From contig DWVP01000016.1 of NCBI GenBank assembly GCA_019120175.1, forward strand, positions 62,001 through 126,000: a stretch of DNA of 64,000 nt, given 5' to 3'. The first letter of the stretch is position 1. Every line of letters starts with the position of its first letter. The position numbers were made by a program, and so were the translations under genes. Origin of the DNA: Candidatus Corynebacterium faecigallinarum. GTDB lineage: Bacteria > Actinomycetota > Actinomycetes > Mycobacteriales > Mycobacteriaceae. Shown here piece by piece: positions 21,955 through 31,158 of the stretch. The notes under the pieces are model-generated. The model was not told where the DNA came from, did no database searches, and saw nothing but the letters and a program-made list of their open reading frames with translations.

Positions 21955-22818
21955 ATGGAGGATGTGAACGACACGATCATCTCGACCCCGGCCACGACTG
22001 ACGCACTGGACGAGGACCTCGTCCTGGATCTGCGCGAGGTCACCCTCGTCCGCGACGGGCGCACCCTGCTGCACCCGGTGACCTGGCAGGTGGAGGTGGA
22101 CGAGCGGTGGATCATCATCGGTCCCAACGGCGCGGGCAAGACGTCGCTGTTGACCATCGCCGGCGCCCGCGAGTACCCGAGCTCCGGCAGTGCCCGGATC
22201 GTCGGTGAGACGTTGGGACGCACCGACGTGCGGGAGCTACGCACCGCGGTGGGCATGTCCTCGGCGGCGGTGTCCCACCAGATTCCCGGCGATGAGCGGG
22301 TACTGGACCTGGTCATTTCAGCCGGCTACGACGTCATGGGTCGGTGGCGGGAGGTCTACGAGTCCGCCGACGAGGTCCGTGCGATGGAGATCCTGGAGCA
22401 GATGGGGGCGTTGCACCTGGGTGACCAGGTGTGGGGGACCTTGAGTGAGGGTGAGCGCAAGCGGGTGCTCATCGCCCGGGCGCTGATGACCGATCCCGAA
22501 CTGCTGCTGCTTGACGAGCCCGGGGCTGGCCTGGACCTGGGGGGCCGTGAGGACCTGGTGTCGATGCTGGGCGAGCTCGCCGCGGACCCGGATGCCCCGG
22601 CGATGGTCATGGTCACCCACCATGTCGAGGAGATCCCGCCGGGATTCACCCATGGCATGATCCTCGACGAAGGGCATGTGGTGGCCCAGGGGCTGCTGGA
22701 GGACGTGATGACTTCCGGGAACCTCACCCGCGCCTACCACCAGCCGATCAGCCTCTCCATCGACGAGGACCGGTACTTCGCCCGGCGCACCCGACGGGGT
22801 GGAAGCCACCGGGTCTGA
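21955..22818 (+). CDS. Lone ABC transporter ATP-binding protein
   Basis: 287 aa single ABC domain. Walker A is GPNGAGKTSLL, the signature LSEGERKRVLIARAL and Walker B LLLLDEPGAGLD; the H-loop is VMVTHHVEEIPPGF. No permease or binding protein lies nearby. The sequence resembles ModF/iron-type ATPases of unknown partner. Start ambiguous between ATG 21955 and GTG 21964. Confidence 0.85.
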   Translation: MEDVNDTIISTPATTDALDEDLVLDLREVTLVRDGRTLLHPVTWQVEVDERWIIIGPNGAGKTSLLTIAGAREYPSSGSARIVGETLGRTDVRELRTAVGMSSAAVSHQIPGDERVLDLVISAGYDVMGRWREVYESADEVRAMEILEQMGALHLGDQVWGTLSEGERKRVLIARALMTDPELLLLDEPGAGLDLGGREDLVSMLGELAADPDAPAMVMVTHHVEEIPPGFTHGMILDEGHVVAQGLLEDVMTSGNLTRAYHQPISLSIDEDRYFARRTRRGGSHRV

Positions 22819-22844
22819 GGTGAAAGATCGCTAAGGTGGAGGGC

Positions 22845-23798
22845 ATGGAGGACGGCATGGACGACAACAAGGTTGACGGACCCCAGGATTCTGGTGACAC
22901 CGCCAGCGGCCCGGAGGGGACCGTTCCGGTGACTCCGCGGTATGCGTCGACGGTGCTGCTGTTGCGGGACACCCTCAGCGGCCCGGAGGTGTATGTCCAG
23001 GAGCGGGCCAGCACGATGCGCTTCTGCGCGGAGATGACGGTCTTCCCCGGTGGCGGCGTCGATGAGCGCGACATGCCCGGCGACGTCGACGGCGACGGCC
23101 ACGACTCCCCGGACATCGGCTGGCAGGGACCGTCGACCGACTGGTGGGCCGAACGTCTGGGCACCACCCCGGACGTGGCCCGCGCCCTGGTGTGTGCCGC
23201 AGTGCGGGAGACCTTCGAGGAGTCCGGGACCCTGCTGGCAGGGCATGCGTCCTCGGCATCGGCGACGGTGCGGGACACCACGTCGTATCTGCCGTACCGG
23301 GCGGAGCTGGAGAACCACCGGCTGGCGTTCTCCGACTTCCTCAGTGCCCACGACCTGGAGCTGCGCAGTGACCTGCTGCGTCCCTGGGCGAACTGGGTGA
23401 CCCCGGAGAGCCAGCCGATCCGCTACGACACCGCCTTCTTCGTCGCGGCGATGCCGGAGGGCCAGGAGGCCTACGGTGACACCCGGGAGGCGACCTCCAC
23501 CGGATGGTTCCGTCCCGGCACGCTGCTGGACGGCTGGCGCAACCGCAAGATCAATCTCATGCCACCGACCTGGGCGCAGCTGAAGATGCTCGACACCTTC
23601 CGCAGTGTCGACGAGATCATGGAGTTCGCCGCCGCCCTGCGGGTCGATCCGGTGCGTGAGGAGCCCGTGGACGTGCCCTATATGGCGGAGTACTACCTGC
23701 TGGAGACCCGGATGTACGGTTACCCGGAGCGGGTCTTCGCCCCGGGGATGAAGTTCGCCGTGGATCCGGAAGACCTGCCGCCGTCCCCGTTCTCGTGA
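22845..23798 (+). CDS. NUDIX hydrolase with interrupted Nudix box
   Basis: 317 aa. The N-terminal strand YASTVLLLRD and VFPGGGVDERD begin a NUDIX fold, and the helix AAVRETFEESGTLL gives the REUXEE part. About 40 residues, including DWWAERLGTTPDV, separate the two halves, as in NUDT19/RP2-like proteins that hydrolyse CoA derivatives. Substrate unknown. TAAGGT (22832-22837) lies 7 nt before ATG 22845, which decides the start. Confidence 0.82.
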   Translation: MEDGMDDNKVDGPQDSGDTASGPEGTVPVTPRYASTVLLLRDTLSGPEVYVQERASTMRFCAEMTVFPGGGVDERDMPGDVDGDGHDSPDIGWQGPSTDWWAERLGTTPDVARALVCAAVRETFEESGTLLAGHASSASATVRDTTSYLPYRAELENHRLAFSDFLSAHDLELRSDLLRPWANWVTPESQPIRYDTAFFVAAMPEGQEAYGDTREATSTGWFRPGTLLDGWRNRKINLMPPTWAQLKMLDTFRSVDEIMEFAAALRVDPVREEPVDVPYMAEYYLLETRMYGYPERVFAPGMKFAVDPEDLPPSPFS

Positions 23799-23841
23799 GT
23801 GGAGCGACCGTGAATGGAATAGGCGTGAGCGGAGTGGTCCA

Positions 23842-25134
23842 GTGAGTCTCACCCGCGACGAGCTTGACTGGCTGGCCGCACACCCCGGGGCGGTCGAGGC
23901 CGCCTCCGCACTGGCGTTGACGAAGTCCTCGACCGTGCGGGATGTGGGCGAGTTGCGGGGGGCCTACGGTGAGCGGGCCCGGGCGCTGGTGGAGTTGGTC
24001 TCCGCGCGACGTAGTGCCGCTGCCGGCGGGAAGATGCCGGCGGACTGGTGGGTCTGCAGTGACTCCGCCCAGCAGGCCACCCCGTCATTGGTCGCTGCCG
24101 AGCGTGCCCGGGTGATCCGGGATGCCCTGGATGACGGCGCCGGTGCCGCCTCCGGTTCTGGTGGGGCGGCAGCGGCCGTGGTCGCCGATGTGACGTGTTC
24201 GGTCGGTACCGAGCTGCCGCACCTCGCCGCCCACGTTGCTCTGGTCATCGGTGGGGACCTGGACCCGGCCCGGTTGGTCATGGCGTCCCGCAACATCGCC
24301 TTGGGCACTGACGGGGGCGCTGACACAACCGCCGCGACCGCGGCGCGCACGGTCCTGGTGCGCGCCGACGCGGTACGTCCGGCGTTCGCCACCGGGGCAG
24401 TGGACGTCGTCGTCGCCGATCCGGCGCGTCGCACCGCACGTGGCCGGATCCGTGATCCGAAGGACCTTATCCCGCCACTGCCGGACCTGCTCACCGCTTA
24501 CGGGCTGGATCAGGACGGTCATTCGGCCCCTGGTGCGACAGCCCTGGCGGTCAAATGCGCCCCGGGCATCGACTACAGCGGGTGGCGGGGCCAGGTCGAC
24601 GTGGTCAGCGTGGACGGTGGTGTCAAGGAGGCCTGTCTCTACAGTCGCAGCCTGGCCTCCCACGACCGCCGTGCGGTGGTCTTCCGCGACGGTGTGCGAG
24701 GTGAAGTGACGTCCTCGGAGGACGAGTCCGACGCGGTCGGTGAGGTGGGACGCTACATCCTCGATCCGGACGGCGCGGTGGTGCGCGCCGGACTGGTGCG
24801 TCAGTACGCCGCGCGCCTGGGCTGGTGGCGGCTGGACCCGCATATCGCCTATCTCACCGGTGACCGTCTGGATGATGCGGTGCGTGCCGGGCTGGTGCCC
24901 GGGCAGCGGGTGTTCGAGGTCCTCGACACCGTCCCGGTCAAGAAGCTGAAGGCGGCGCTGGCGGGATTGTCATGTGGCCGCCTGGAGGTTCTGGTGCGTG
25001 GTGTGGACCTGGATCCTGATGAGCTGAGGAAGAAGATGAAGTTGCGTGGCTCCGAGTCACTGACTGTGGTGGTGGCGCGGGTCGGCGACACACCGGTGGC
25101 CGTCATCGGACGTGAAGCTCCCCTCCGGGGGTAG
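23842..25134 (+). CDS. Class I SAM-dependent methyltransferase with THUMP-like C-terminal domain
   Basis: 430 aa conserved actinobacterial protein. The Rossmann SAM site is VADVTCSVGTELPHLA followed by GGDLDPARLVMASRN, and the catalytic-loop candidate is VVVADPARRTARGRI (a DPPR-like motif). The C-terminal part (about 330-430) matches the THUMP-like domain often linked to RNA methylation. An RNA target is therefore likely but unproven. GTG start; no strong ribosome site. Confidence 0.8.
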   Translation: MSLTRDELDWLAAHPGAVEAASALALTKSSTVRDVGELRGAYGERARALVELVSARRSAAAGGKMPADWWVCSDSAQQATPSLVAAERARVIRDALDDGAGAASGSGGAAAAVVADVTCSVGTELPHLAAHVALVIGGDLDPARLVMASRNIALGTDGGADTTAATAARTVLVRADAVRPAFATGAVDVVVADPARRTARGRIRDPKDLIPPLPDLLTAYGLDQDGHSAPGATALAVKCAPGIDYSGWRGQVDVVSVDGGVKEACLYSRSLASHDRRAVVFRDGVRGEVTSSEDESDAVGEVGRYILDPDGAVVRAGLVRQYAARLGWWRLDPHIAYLTGDRLDDAVRAGLVPGQRVFEVLDTVPVKKLKAALAGLSCGRLEVLVRGVDLDPDELRKKMKLRGSESLTVVVARVGDTPVAVIGREAPLRG

Positions 25135-25250
25135 TGATAAAAGAATATTTTTCTCGCCAGCCCGAGGATAATTGCAGGTCGGCACGGGTGTGCCGTGACC
25201 GGCGTCGAAAAAATGGCTCGATTGTGGGCAACATCACCGCCACTTCCGGG

Positions 25251-25256
25251 TAGACT
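25251..25256 (+). promoter_or_regulatory. Probable -10 box of the etfBA operon
   Basis: TAGACT 40 nt before the etfB ATG. The leader carries the ribosome site AGGAAGG. No clear -35 is seen. Confidence 0.45.
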
Positions 25257-25296
25257 CCGACTTCGAGAAAAGCACACCAAGCAGGAAGGCCTACGA

Positions 25297-26085
25297 ATGT
25301 CGAACATCGTGGTTCTGGTCAAGCAGGTGCCGGACACCTACTCCGAGCGCAAGCTGACTGATGACGACTTCACCCTCGACCGTGAGAGCGCGGATGCGGT
25401 CCTCGACGAGATCAACGAGAACGCCGTCGAAGCGGCACTCCAGCTGAAGGAGGCCGGCGGAGACTACAACATCGTGGTGCTCTCCGTCGGTCCCGCCAGC
25501 GCCAAGGACGCACTGCGCAAGGCGCTCTCGCTCGGTGCAGACGAGGCCATCCTCGTCACCGACGACGCCCTCGCCGGCTCCGATGCCCTGGGCACCGCCT
25601 GGACCCTGTCCAATGCACTGAACCTGGTCGATGACATCGAGCTGATCATCACCGGTAACGCTTCCACCGACGGTGTCGCAGGTGCGGTCCCGGGCCTGCT
25701 GTCCGAGTACCGCCAGATCCCGGCCGTCACCCACCTGCGCACCCTCGAGGTCGCAGGCGGCAAGGTCACCGGTGAGCGAGTCACCGAGGACGGCGTCTAC
25801 AACGTCGAGGCCCCGACCCCGGCCATCGTCTCGGTCACCGAGAAGGCCAACACCCCGCGCTTCGCCGTCTTCAAGGGCATCATGGCCGCCAAGAAGAAGA
25901 AGATCCAGGAAGTCTCCCTGTCTGATATCGGTGTCGACCCGTCCAACGTCGGCCTCGCTGCCGCCGCGACCCAGGTCACCGCCGCTGCCCCGAAGGCAGC
26001 CAAGGAAGCCGGCGAGATCATCACCGACGAGGGAGACGGCGGCAACAAGCTGGTCGAGTTCCTCGCAGCCCAGAAGCTCGTCTAG
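25297..26085 (+). CDS. etfB: Electron transfer flavoprotein subunit beta
   Basis: 262 aa. It begins MSNIVVLVKQVPDTYSERKL, as EtfB/FixA does, and contains the AMP-binding loop region and the signature VEAPTPAIVSVTEKANTPRF. With EtfA it carries electrons from acyl-CoA dehydrogenases to the quinone pool. The start at 25297 has AGGAAGG 9 nt upstream. Confidence 0.96.
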   Translation: MSNIVVLVKQVPDTYSERKLTDDDFTLDRESADAVLDEINENAVEAALQLKEAGGDYNIVVLSVGPASAKDALRKALSLGADEAILVTDDALAGSDALGTAWTLSNALNLVDDIELIITGNASTDGVAGAVPGLLSEYRQIPAVTHLRTLEVAGGKVTGERVTEDGVYNVEAPTPAIVSVTEKANTPRFAVFKGIMAAKKKKIQEVSLSDIGVDPSNVGLAAAATQVTAAAPKAAKEAGEIITDEGDGGNKLVEFLAAQKLV

Positions 26086-26136
26086 TTCACCCATTTCGAT
26101 CTACACCTCGAACCTTTCGCGAAAGGAAACACAACC

Positions 26137-27090
26137 ATGACCAACGTCCTGGTACTCGTCGAGCACACGCAGGGTGAACTGAAGAACTCCACCCTCGAGC
26201 TCATCACCGCCGCCCGCGTCTTCGGCACCGTCGGCGCCGTCGTCGTCGGCGCCCCCGGCACCGCCGAGAAGCTGCAGTCCGACCTGGCTGCCGCCGGTGC
26301 AGAGAACATCTACGCCGCAGAGTCCGACGCTGCCGCCGACCTCGTCGTCACCCCCTCGGTCGACGCCGTCTCCGGCCTGGCCGCACAGTTCCAGGTTCCG
26401 GTGATCGTCGCCGCCGGTGCCGCCGGCAACGAGATCGCCGGCCGCGTCGGCGCCCGCGTCGCCTCCGGTACCCTCTACGATGTCATCGGCATCAACGAGG
26501 ACCGCTCCGCTCAGGGCTCCATCTTCGGTGGCGACTTCACCGTCACCGCCACCGCCGGTGGCACCGCCCCGGTGTACACCCTGCGTGCCGGTGCCATTGA
26601 CCCGGAGCCGCAGGCTGCCGCCGGTAACGTCTTCCCGGTCGAGCTGCCTGCCGCCGGTCCGACCGCCGTGACCGTCACCTCCTTCTCCCCGGCGGAGAAG
26701 GCTGACCGTCCGGAGCTCACCGAGGCGAAGATCGTCGTCTCCGGTGGCCGTGGTGTCGCCGGTACCGACGGCTTCACCAACGTCGTCGAGCCGCTGGCCG
26801 ACGTCCTCGGTGCTGCCGTCGGTGCCTCCCGCGCCGCCGTCGACGCCGACTACTACCCGGGCAAGTTCCAGGTCGGCCAGACCGGTAAGACGGTCTCCCC
26901 GAACCTGTACATCGCCCTGGGCATCTCCGGTGCGATCCAGCACAAGGCCGGTATGCAGACCTCCAAGACCATCGTCGCCGTCAACAAGGACGAGGAGGCC
27001 GGCATCTTCGAGATCGCCGACTTCGGCGTCGTCGGCGACCTGTTCAAGGTCGCCCCGCAGGCCACCGACGCCCTCAAGGCTCGCGGCTAG
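26137..27090 (+). CDS. etfA: Electron transfer flavoprotein subunit alpha
   Basis: 317 aa. The C-terminal FAD-binding domain is clear: [44 protein letters not shown] and AIQHKAGM. It lies 51 bp after etfB, with GAAAGGA before the ATG. No etf-quinone oxidoreductase gene is in the window. Confidence 0.96.
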   Translation: MTNVLVLVEHTQGELKNSTLELITAARVFGTVGAVVVGAPGTAEKLQSDLAAAGAENIYAAESDAAADLVVTPSVDAVSGLAAQFQVPVIVAAGAAGNEIAGRVGARVASGTLYDVIGINEDRSAQGSIFGGDFTVTATAGGTAPVYTLRAGAIDPEPQAAAGNVFPVELPAAGPTAVTVTSFSPAEKADRPELTEAKIVVSGGRGVAGTDGFTNVVEPLADVLGAAVGASRAAVDADYYPGKFQVGQTGKTVSPNLYIALGISGAIQHKAGMQTSKTIVAVNKDEEAGIFEIADFGVVGDLFKVAPQATDALKARG

Positions 27091-27108
27091 TACAGCGTCC
27101 CACCCTCC

Positions 27109-27130
27109 CCGCCGCACCACGGTGCGGCGG
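27109..27130 (+). terminator. GC-rich hairpin after etfA
   Basis: CCGCCGCACC and GGTGCGGCGG separated by AC, 18 nt after the etfA stop. A perfect 10-bp stem, without a T-tract. Confidence 0.6.
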
Positions 27131-27140
27131 AGCGGACGAC

Positions 27141-27191
27141 ACGACCCCCGTCGTGCAGTGTGCATCATGCACACCGCAGGTCGGGGGTCGT
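27141..27191. repeat. Nested inverted repeats between etfA and the antiporter gene
   Basis: Outer arms ACGACCCCCG (27141-27150) and CGGGGGTCGT (27182-27191) enclose a second perfect hairpin, GTGTGCA-TCA-TGCACAC (27158-27174). It could be a terminator, a bidirectional stop, or an operator next to the TAGACT -10 at 27199-27204. Confidence 0.6.
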
Positions 27192-27254
27192 CGCCGTCTA
27201 GACTGGGTGACCTGACGAGATCCTGAGATACCGACGACAGGAGTGATCGACCCC

Positions 27255-28883
27255 GTGACGACCCTCTTCGTCCTCATCTGCCTGATGCTTGCCACAGTGC
27301 TCACCGTCGGTGTCGGTGACCGGATCGGACTGCCGTGGCCGGTACTGCTCCTGCTGGTCACCACCGCGGTGATGTTCGTGCCCGGAACGCCCACCGTCGA
27401 GGTGGACCCCGAGCTGATCCTCCCGCTGTTCCTGCCACCACTGCTGTGGGCGCTGGCCCGCCGGACATCCTGGGGTATGTTCCGCGACCAGTGGCGCACG
27501 ATCCTCAGCCTGTCGGTCGGTCTGGTTTTCATTTCCGTGGCCGTGGTCACCGGTATCACGCTGTTGCTGATTCCCGGGGTCGGACTGGTCGCCGCCCTGG
27601 CACTGGCAGCCGCTGTCGCCCCGCCGGACCCGGTGGCCGTGGAGGCCGTCGCCGAGCCCGCCGGAATCCCGCGCCGGATCATCGGTTCGCTGCAGTCTGA
27701 AGGACTGTTCAACGACGCGGCCTCGCTGGTGATCTTCAGCGCGGCGATCACCGCCGCGGCATTCCACGACGACATCCACTGGATCGAGGCCGGCGGTACC
27801 TTCGTCTACGCCGCCCTCGGCGCGGTGCTGCTCGGTTGGCTGGTCGGTCGGCTCTCGGCCGTGGTTCTGGACTGGCTCGACTCCCCGGTCGCCGGCAATG
27901 CCTTCACCTGGGTGCTGCCCTTCCTGGTCTACCTCGGTGCCGAGGAGATCCACGTCTCCGGGGTGATCACGGTAGTCGTGGCCGCAGTGGAACTGACCTC
28001 GCGCATCGACGCCACGGCAGCGGACGCCCGGTTGACTGGCTCGGCGTTCTGGGAGGTCGCCGAGCTGCTGATCACCGGTCTGGCCTTCGGTCTGATGGGG
28101 ATGAACGTCCGTGACGCAGTCATCGACGACTCCACCGACCACCTCAACCCCCTGTGGTGGGGGCTGGTGATCTCGGTGGCTCTCATCGCAGTGCGGTTCG
28201 TCTGGATGGCTTCGCTGCTGCGTCGCAATCGGACGATAAAGGGACGCTACCGCGCTCCCGTACGCTTCACCGACGTGATCCTGCTGACCTGGTCCGGGAT
28301 GCGCGGTCTGGTGACCTTCGCTCTGGTGCTGTCACTGCACCCGGCGGATTTCCCGATGCGCGCGGAGTTCACCATCGTGGCTTTCGTCGTGCTGCTGTGC
28401 ACCATGGTGATCCCGGGACTGACGCTGCCGGCGCTGACTTCTTATCTGCGTCGGCACCACGATCTTCAGGACCTCGACGACAAGCTCACCGAGCAGGCGC
28501 TCGACGAGGCCTATGAGTCGGCGGTGCGGGTTGTCGAGCGCCGTATCGGGGACGGGCTGAGCCCGGAGCATGCTGCCCGGATCACCGAACGACTCGGCGT
28601 GGTCCGGTCGACATCGCCACTGGACGACGGTTCGGACGACCTTGCCGACGCGGTCCTTGGGGACGGGGCGAAAGTCGATGCCGAGGAGGCACGCCGCCGC
28701 CGGGAGCGGGCAAGGAATGCTGCCCGTCGGGTGGTGGAGATCCGCCGTGACTCCCTGCATGCCGCCCAACATTCGTTGGCGGCGGCCCGCTATCGTAAGG
28801 GGGTCGACCCCGAGGCGATTTCCGAGAAGATGCACGAGATCGACCGCCGACTGCTCTCTCTGCCGAAAGACCACCACGAATGA
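27255..28883 (+). CDS. Na+/H+ antiporter (CPA1 family)
   Basis: 542 aa. Ten to twelve membrane helices cover residues 1-405, with the ion-site motif APPDPVAVEAV and SEGLFNDAASLVIFS typical of NhaP/NHE exchangers. A cytoplasmic coiled C-terminal tail of about 140 residues follows. GTG 27255 has AGGAG 11 nt upstream; GTG 27243 lies inside that site. The last codons overlap the cysteine desulfurase start by four bases. Confidence 0.9.
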   Translation: MTTLFVLICLMLATVLTVGVGDRIGLPWPVLLLLVTTAVMFVPGTPTVEVDPELILPLFLPPLLWALARRTSWGMFRDQWRTILSLSVGLVFISVAVVTGITLLLIPGVGLVAALALAAAVAPPDPVAVEAVAEPAGIPRRIIGSLQSEGLFNDAASLVIFSAAITAAAFHDDIHWIEAGGTFVYAALGAVLLGWLVGRLSAVVLDWLDSPVAGNAFTWVLPFLVYLGAEEIHVSGVITVVVAAVELTSRIDATAADARLTGSAFWEVAELLITGLAFGLMGMNVRDAVIDDSTDHLNPLWWGLVISVALIAVRFVWMASLLRRNRTIKGRYRAPVRFTDVILLTWSGMRGLVTFALVLSLHPADFPMRAEFTIVAFVVLLCTMVIPGLTLPALTSYLRRHHDLQDLDDKLTEQALDEAYESAVRVVERRIGDGLSPEHAARITERLGVVRSTSPLDDGSDDLADAVLGDGAKVDAEEARRRRERARNAARRVVEIRRDSLHAAQHSLAAARYRKGVDPEAISEKMHEIDRRLLSLPKDHHE

Positions 28884-30076
28884 CCTCGACCGCCCACCGT
28901 GTCTATGCCGACCATGCCGCCAGCGCCCCCTTGCGGGACGTCGCGGTTCAGGCGATCGCGGAGACCGCAGGCCTGCTGAACCCGGCCGGCCAGTACGCCT
29001 CGGGCCGGGCTGCGTCCAGGGTGGTCGAGGACGCCCGGGAGACCATCGCCGACCTGCTGGGCGCTGACCGCGCCGAGGTCGTCTTCACCGGCTCGGGGAC
29101 CGAGGCGGACACGATCGCCGTGCAGGGACTGGCGTTCGGTGCGCTGGCGTCCCGCGGGGCGCGGGTGATCCATTCCTCAGCGGCCGAGCATCCGGCGGTG
29201 GGGGAGTCGGCGGACTGGCTGTGCGGGGGTATGCCGCTGCCGGACGGACCTGCGTTCAGACATGCGCCGTTGCCGCTGGACGCCTCCGGACGCCCTGGTG
29301 CGCCAGAGGCGCCCCTGGACCCGGCCACCGATGCGGTGGTCACCGCGATGTGGGCGAACAACGAGACCGGCAATATCACCGACCTGGCACCGATCATCGT
29401 CGCCGCCGAACCTGCCGGGGTGCCGGTGCACGTGGACGCCGTCCAGGCCGTGGGTCATCTCCCGGTGGACTTCCACGGTCTGGGCGCGACCACGTTGGCG
29501 GCCAGTGCCCACAAGTTCGGCGGCCCCAAATCGGTGGGCGTTCTGTTGACCCGCCGCGACGCGGTGTTGAAGTCCCCGCTGCGCGGCGGCGGCCAGGAAC
29601 GCGGCATCCGCTCTGGGACCGTGAATCCCCAAGGAGCGGCGGGTACTGCTGCGGCACTGGCCGAGGCTGTGTCGCAGATGCAGGACGAGCATGACCGTCT
29701 GGCCGGCTACCAGCGGCGACTGCTTGCGGTGGTGCGCTCGATCCCTGACGCGGTCATTCACACTGACACCGGTACTGACACAGGTACCGGTGCACTGCCC
29801 TCCCACGTGCACGCGAGCTTCCCCGGGGCTGAAGGCGACAGCCTGATCATGCTGCTGGATGCCGCCGGTGTGGACGCCTCCACCGGCTCGGCGTGCTCGG
29901 CGGGAGTCAACCGGGCGTCCCACGTCCTCACCGCCATGGGTGTCGATGTGCCGACTGCCCGCGGTGCACTGAGGCTGACCACCGGCCCGGCGACGACGGA
30001 CAAGGACATCGACCGACTCTGCGCTCTCCTGCCGGGTGTGGTGGATCAGGCCCGTGCAGCCGGTATGGCGTACTGA
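28880..30076 (+). CDS. Cysteine desulfurase (NifS/IscS-like)
   Basis: 398 aa PLP enzyme. The PLP lysine lies in ASAHKFGGPKSVG, the active cysteine in TGSACSAGVNRASH, and the His-Ala-Asn-Glu element is MWANNETGNI. It removes sulfur from cysteine, most likely for MnmA, encoded 1.1 kb downstream on the same strand (iscS-mnmA is the mycobacterial order). Contains a short DTGTDTGTG repeat in a loop near residue 295. Confidence 0.93.
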   Translation: MTSTAHRVYADHAASAPLRDVAVQAIAETAGLLNPAGQYASGRAASRVVEDARETIADLLGADRAEVVFTGSGTEADTIAVQGLAFGALASRGARVIHSSAAEHPAVGESADWLCGGMPLPDGPAFRHAPLPLDASGRPGAPEAPLDPATDAVVTAMWANNETGNITDLAPIIVAAEPAGVPVHVDAVQAVGHLPVDFHGLGATTLAASAHKFGGPKSVGVLLTRRDAVLKSPLRGGGQERGIRSGTVNPQGAAGTAAALAEAVSQMQDEHDRLAGYQRRLLAVVRSIPDAVIHTDTGTDTGTGALPSHVHASFPGAEGDSLIMLLDAAGVDASTGSACSAGVNRASHVLTAMGVDVPTARGALRLTTGPATTDKDIDRLCALLPGVVDQARAAGMAY

Positions 30077-30091
30077 GGAGGGGGAGAATAC

Positions 30092-31099
30092 GTGAACCGT
30101 ATCGGCATCATCGTCACCGACCCGTCCTACTACCCACCCGAGGACCCTGACCACGACACCCCGCCGCTGCTGGCCGCCCTGCGGGAGCGGGGCGCGGACG
30201 CGCAGGCGGTGTCCTGGCGCGACACGGACGTCGACTGGGCGTCCTATGATCTGTTGGTCATCCGCAGCCCCTGGGACTACGTCGGGCATGCCGCGGAGTT
30301 CAGCGCCTGGTTGCGCACCATTGAGGCGACCAGCGTTCCGCTGTACAACGACGCCACCCTGATCCGCTGGAACATGGACAAGCGCTACCTCGAGGAGCTT
30401 TCGGCGCGCGGGGTCGGGGTCGTCCCGACGCGGTACCTCGCCACCGCAGCAGAGGTGGACGCAGCGTTCACTGAGGACGCTGAGGACGCTGAGGACGCTG
30501 AGGACGCTGAGGACACCGCCGGGGAGCAGGACGCACCGTCCCCGCGGATCGTCGTGAAGCCGACGGTCGGTGCGGGTTCCTCGCGAACCGGACTCTTCGA
30601 GGCGGACGACCCGGCTGCGGCAGAGCTGGCCCGGGACATCGTGACCTCCGGGGGCGTGGCGATGCTGCAGGCGGAGGTGCCGGAGCTCTCCGAGGGGAGG
30701 GAGAAGGCGGTGTACCTTGTCGGCGGCCGGTTCACCCACGCGATCGCGAAGGGAGCTCTGCTCGCCCCGGGAGGCGGATTCCTCGGAGGGGTTTACCAGG
30801 AGCACCCGGTCATCGTGGACGCGACTCCGGACGAGAAGACCTTTGCCGTACGGGTATTCGACGCCGTCAGTGCGGTGACTGGTTCCGTCCCGCTCTACGG
30901 CCGCATCGACATGGTGGAGACGGCCGAGAGTGACGGACGCGGCCTCCTCCTGCTGGAGGCGGAACTCTTCGAACCGGCATTCAACCTCCACCTGGTTCCC
31001 GGGGTCGCCGCGACCTTCGCTGAAGCGATCCTGGACTGTCTCCCAGTAGGATCTCCGGGCAGCCTCCGGCCATGTGACCAGGGTGCTCCTGCGGTGTAG
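30092..31099 (+). CDS. ATP-grasp domain protein (RimK/glutathione-synthetase-like)
   Basis: 335 aa. The N-terminal pre-ATP-grasp fold is MNRIGIIVTD and DLLVIRSPWDYVGHAAEF; ATP-grasp elements are IVVKPTVGAGSSRTGLF, a Glu/metal region around MLQAEVP and LLLEAELFEPAFNLHL near the end. Such proteins ligate an amine to a carboxylate via acyl phosphate; similar sequences include cycloserine- and peptide-forming ligases. The substrate is unknown. Residues 128-142 are a run of EDA triplets encoded by 9-bp repeats. GAGGAGGGGG precedes the GTG start. Confidence 0.8.
   Translation: MNRIGIIVTDPSYYPPEDPDHDTPPLLAALRERGADAQAVSWRDTDVDWASYDLLVIRSPWDYVGHAAEFSAWLRTIEATSVPLYNDATLIRWNMDKRYLEELSARGVGVVPTRYLATAAEVDAAFTEDAEDAEDAEDAEDTAGEQDAPSPRIVVKPTVGAGSSRTGLFEADDPAAAELARDIVTSGGVAMLQAEVPELSEGREKAVYLVGGRFTHAIAKGALLAPGGGFLGGVYQEHPVIVDATPDEKTFAVRVFDAVSAVTGSVPLYGRIDMVETAESDGRGLLLLEAELFEPAFNLHLVPGVAATFAEAILDCLPVGSPGSLRPCDQGAPAV
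30472..30514 (+). repeat. 9-bp tandem repeat inside the ATP-grasp gene
   Basis: Four complete copies of TGAGGACGC and a partial fifth, in frame, encoding repeated Glu-Asp-Ala. The copies are identical, so expansion is recent. Confidence 0.92.
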
Positions 31100-31158
31100 G
31101 GTGAGGGGTTGTCCAATATTGGGTCGTCCAGCACCAGAAGGAAGTGAGGCAGGAGAGC

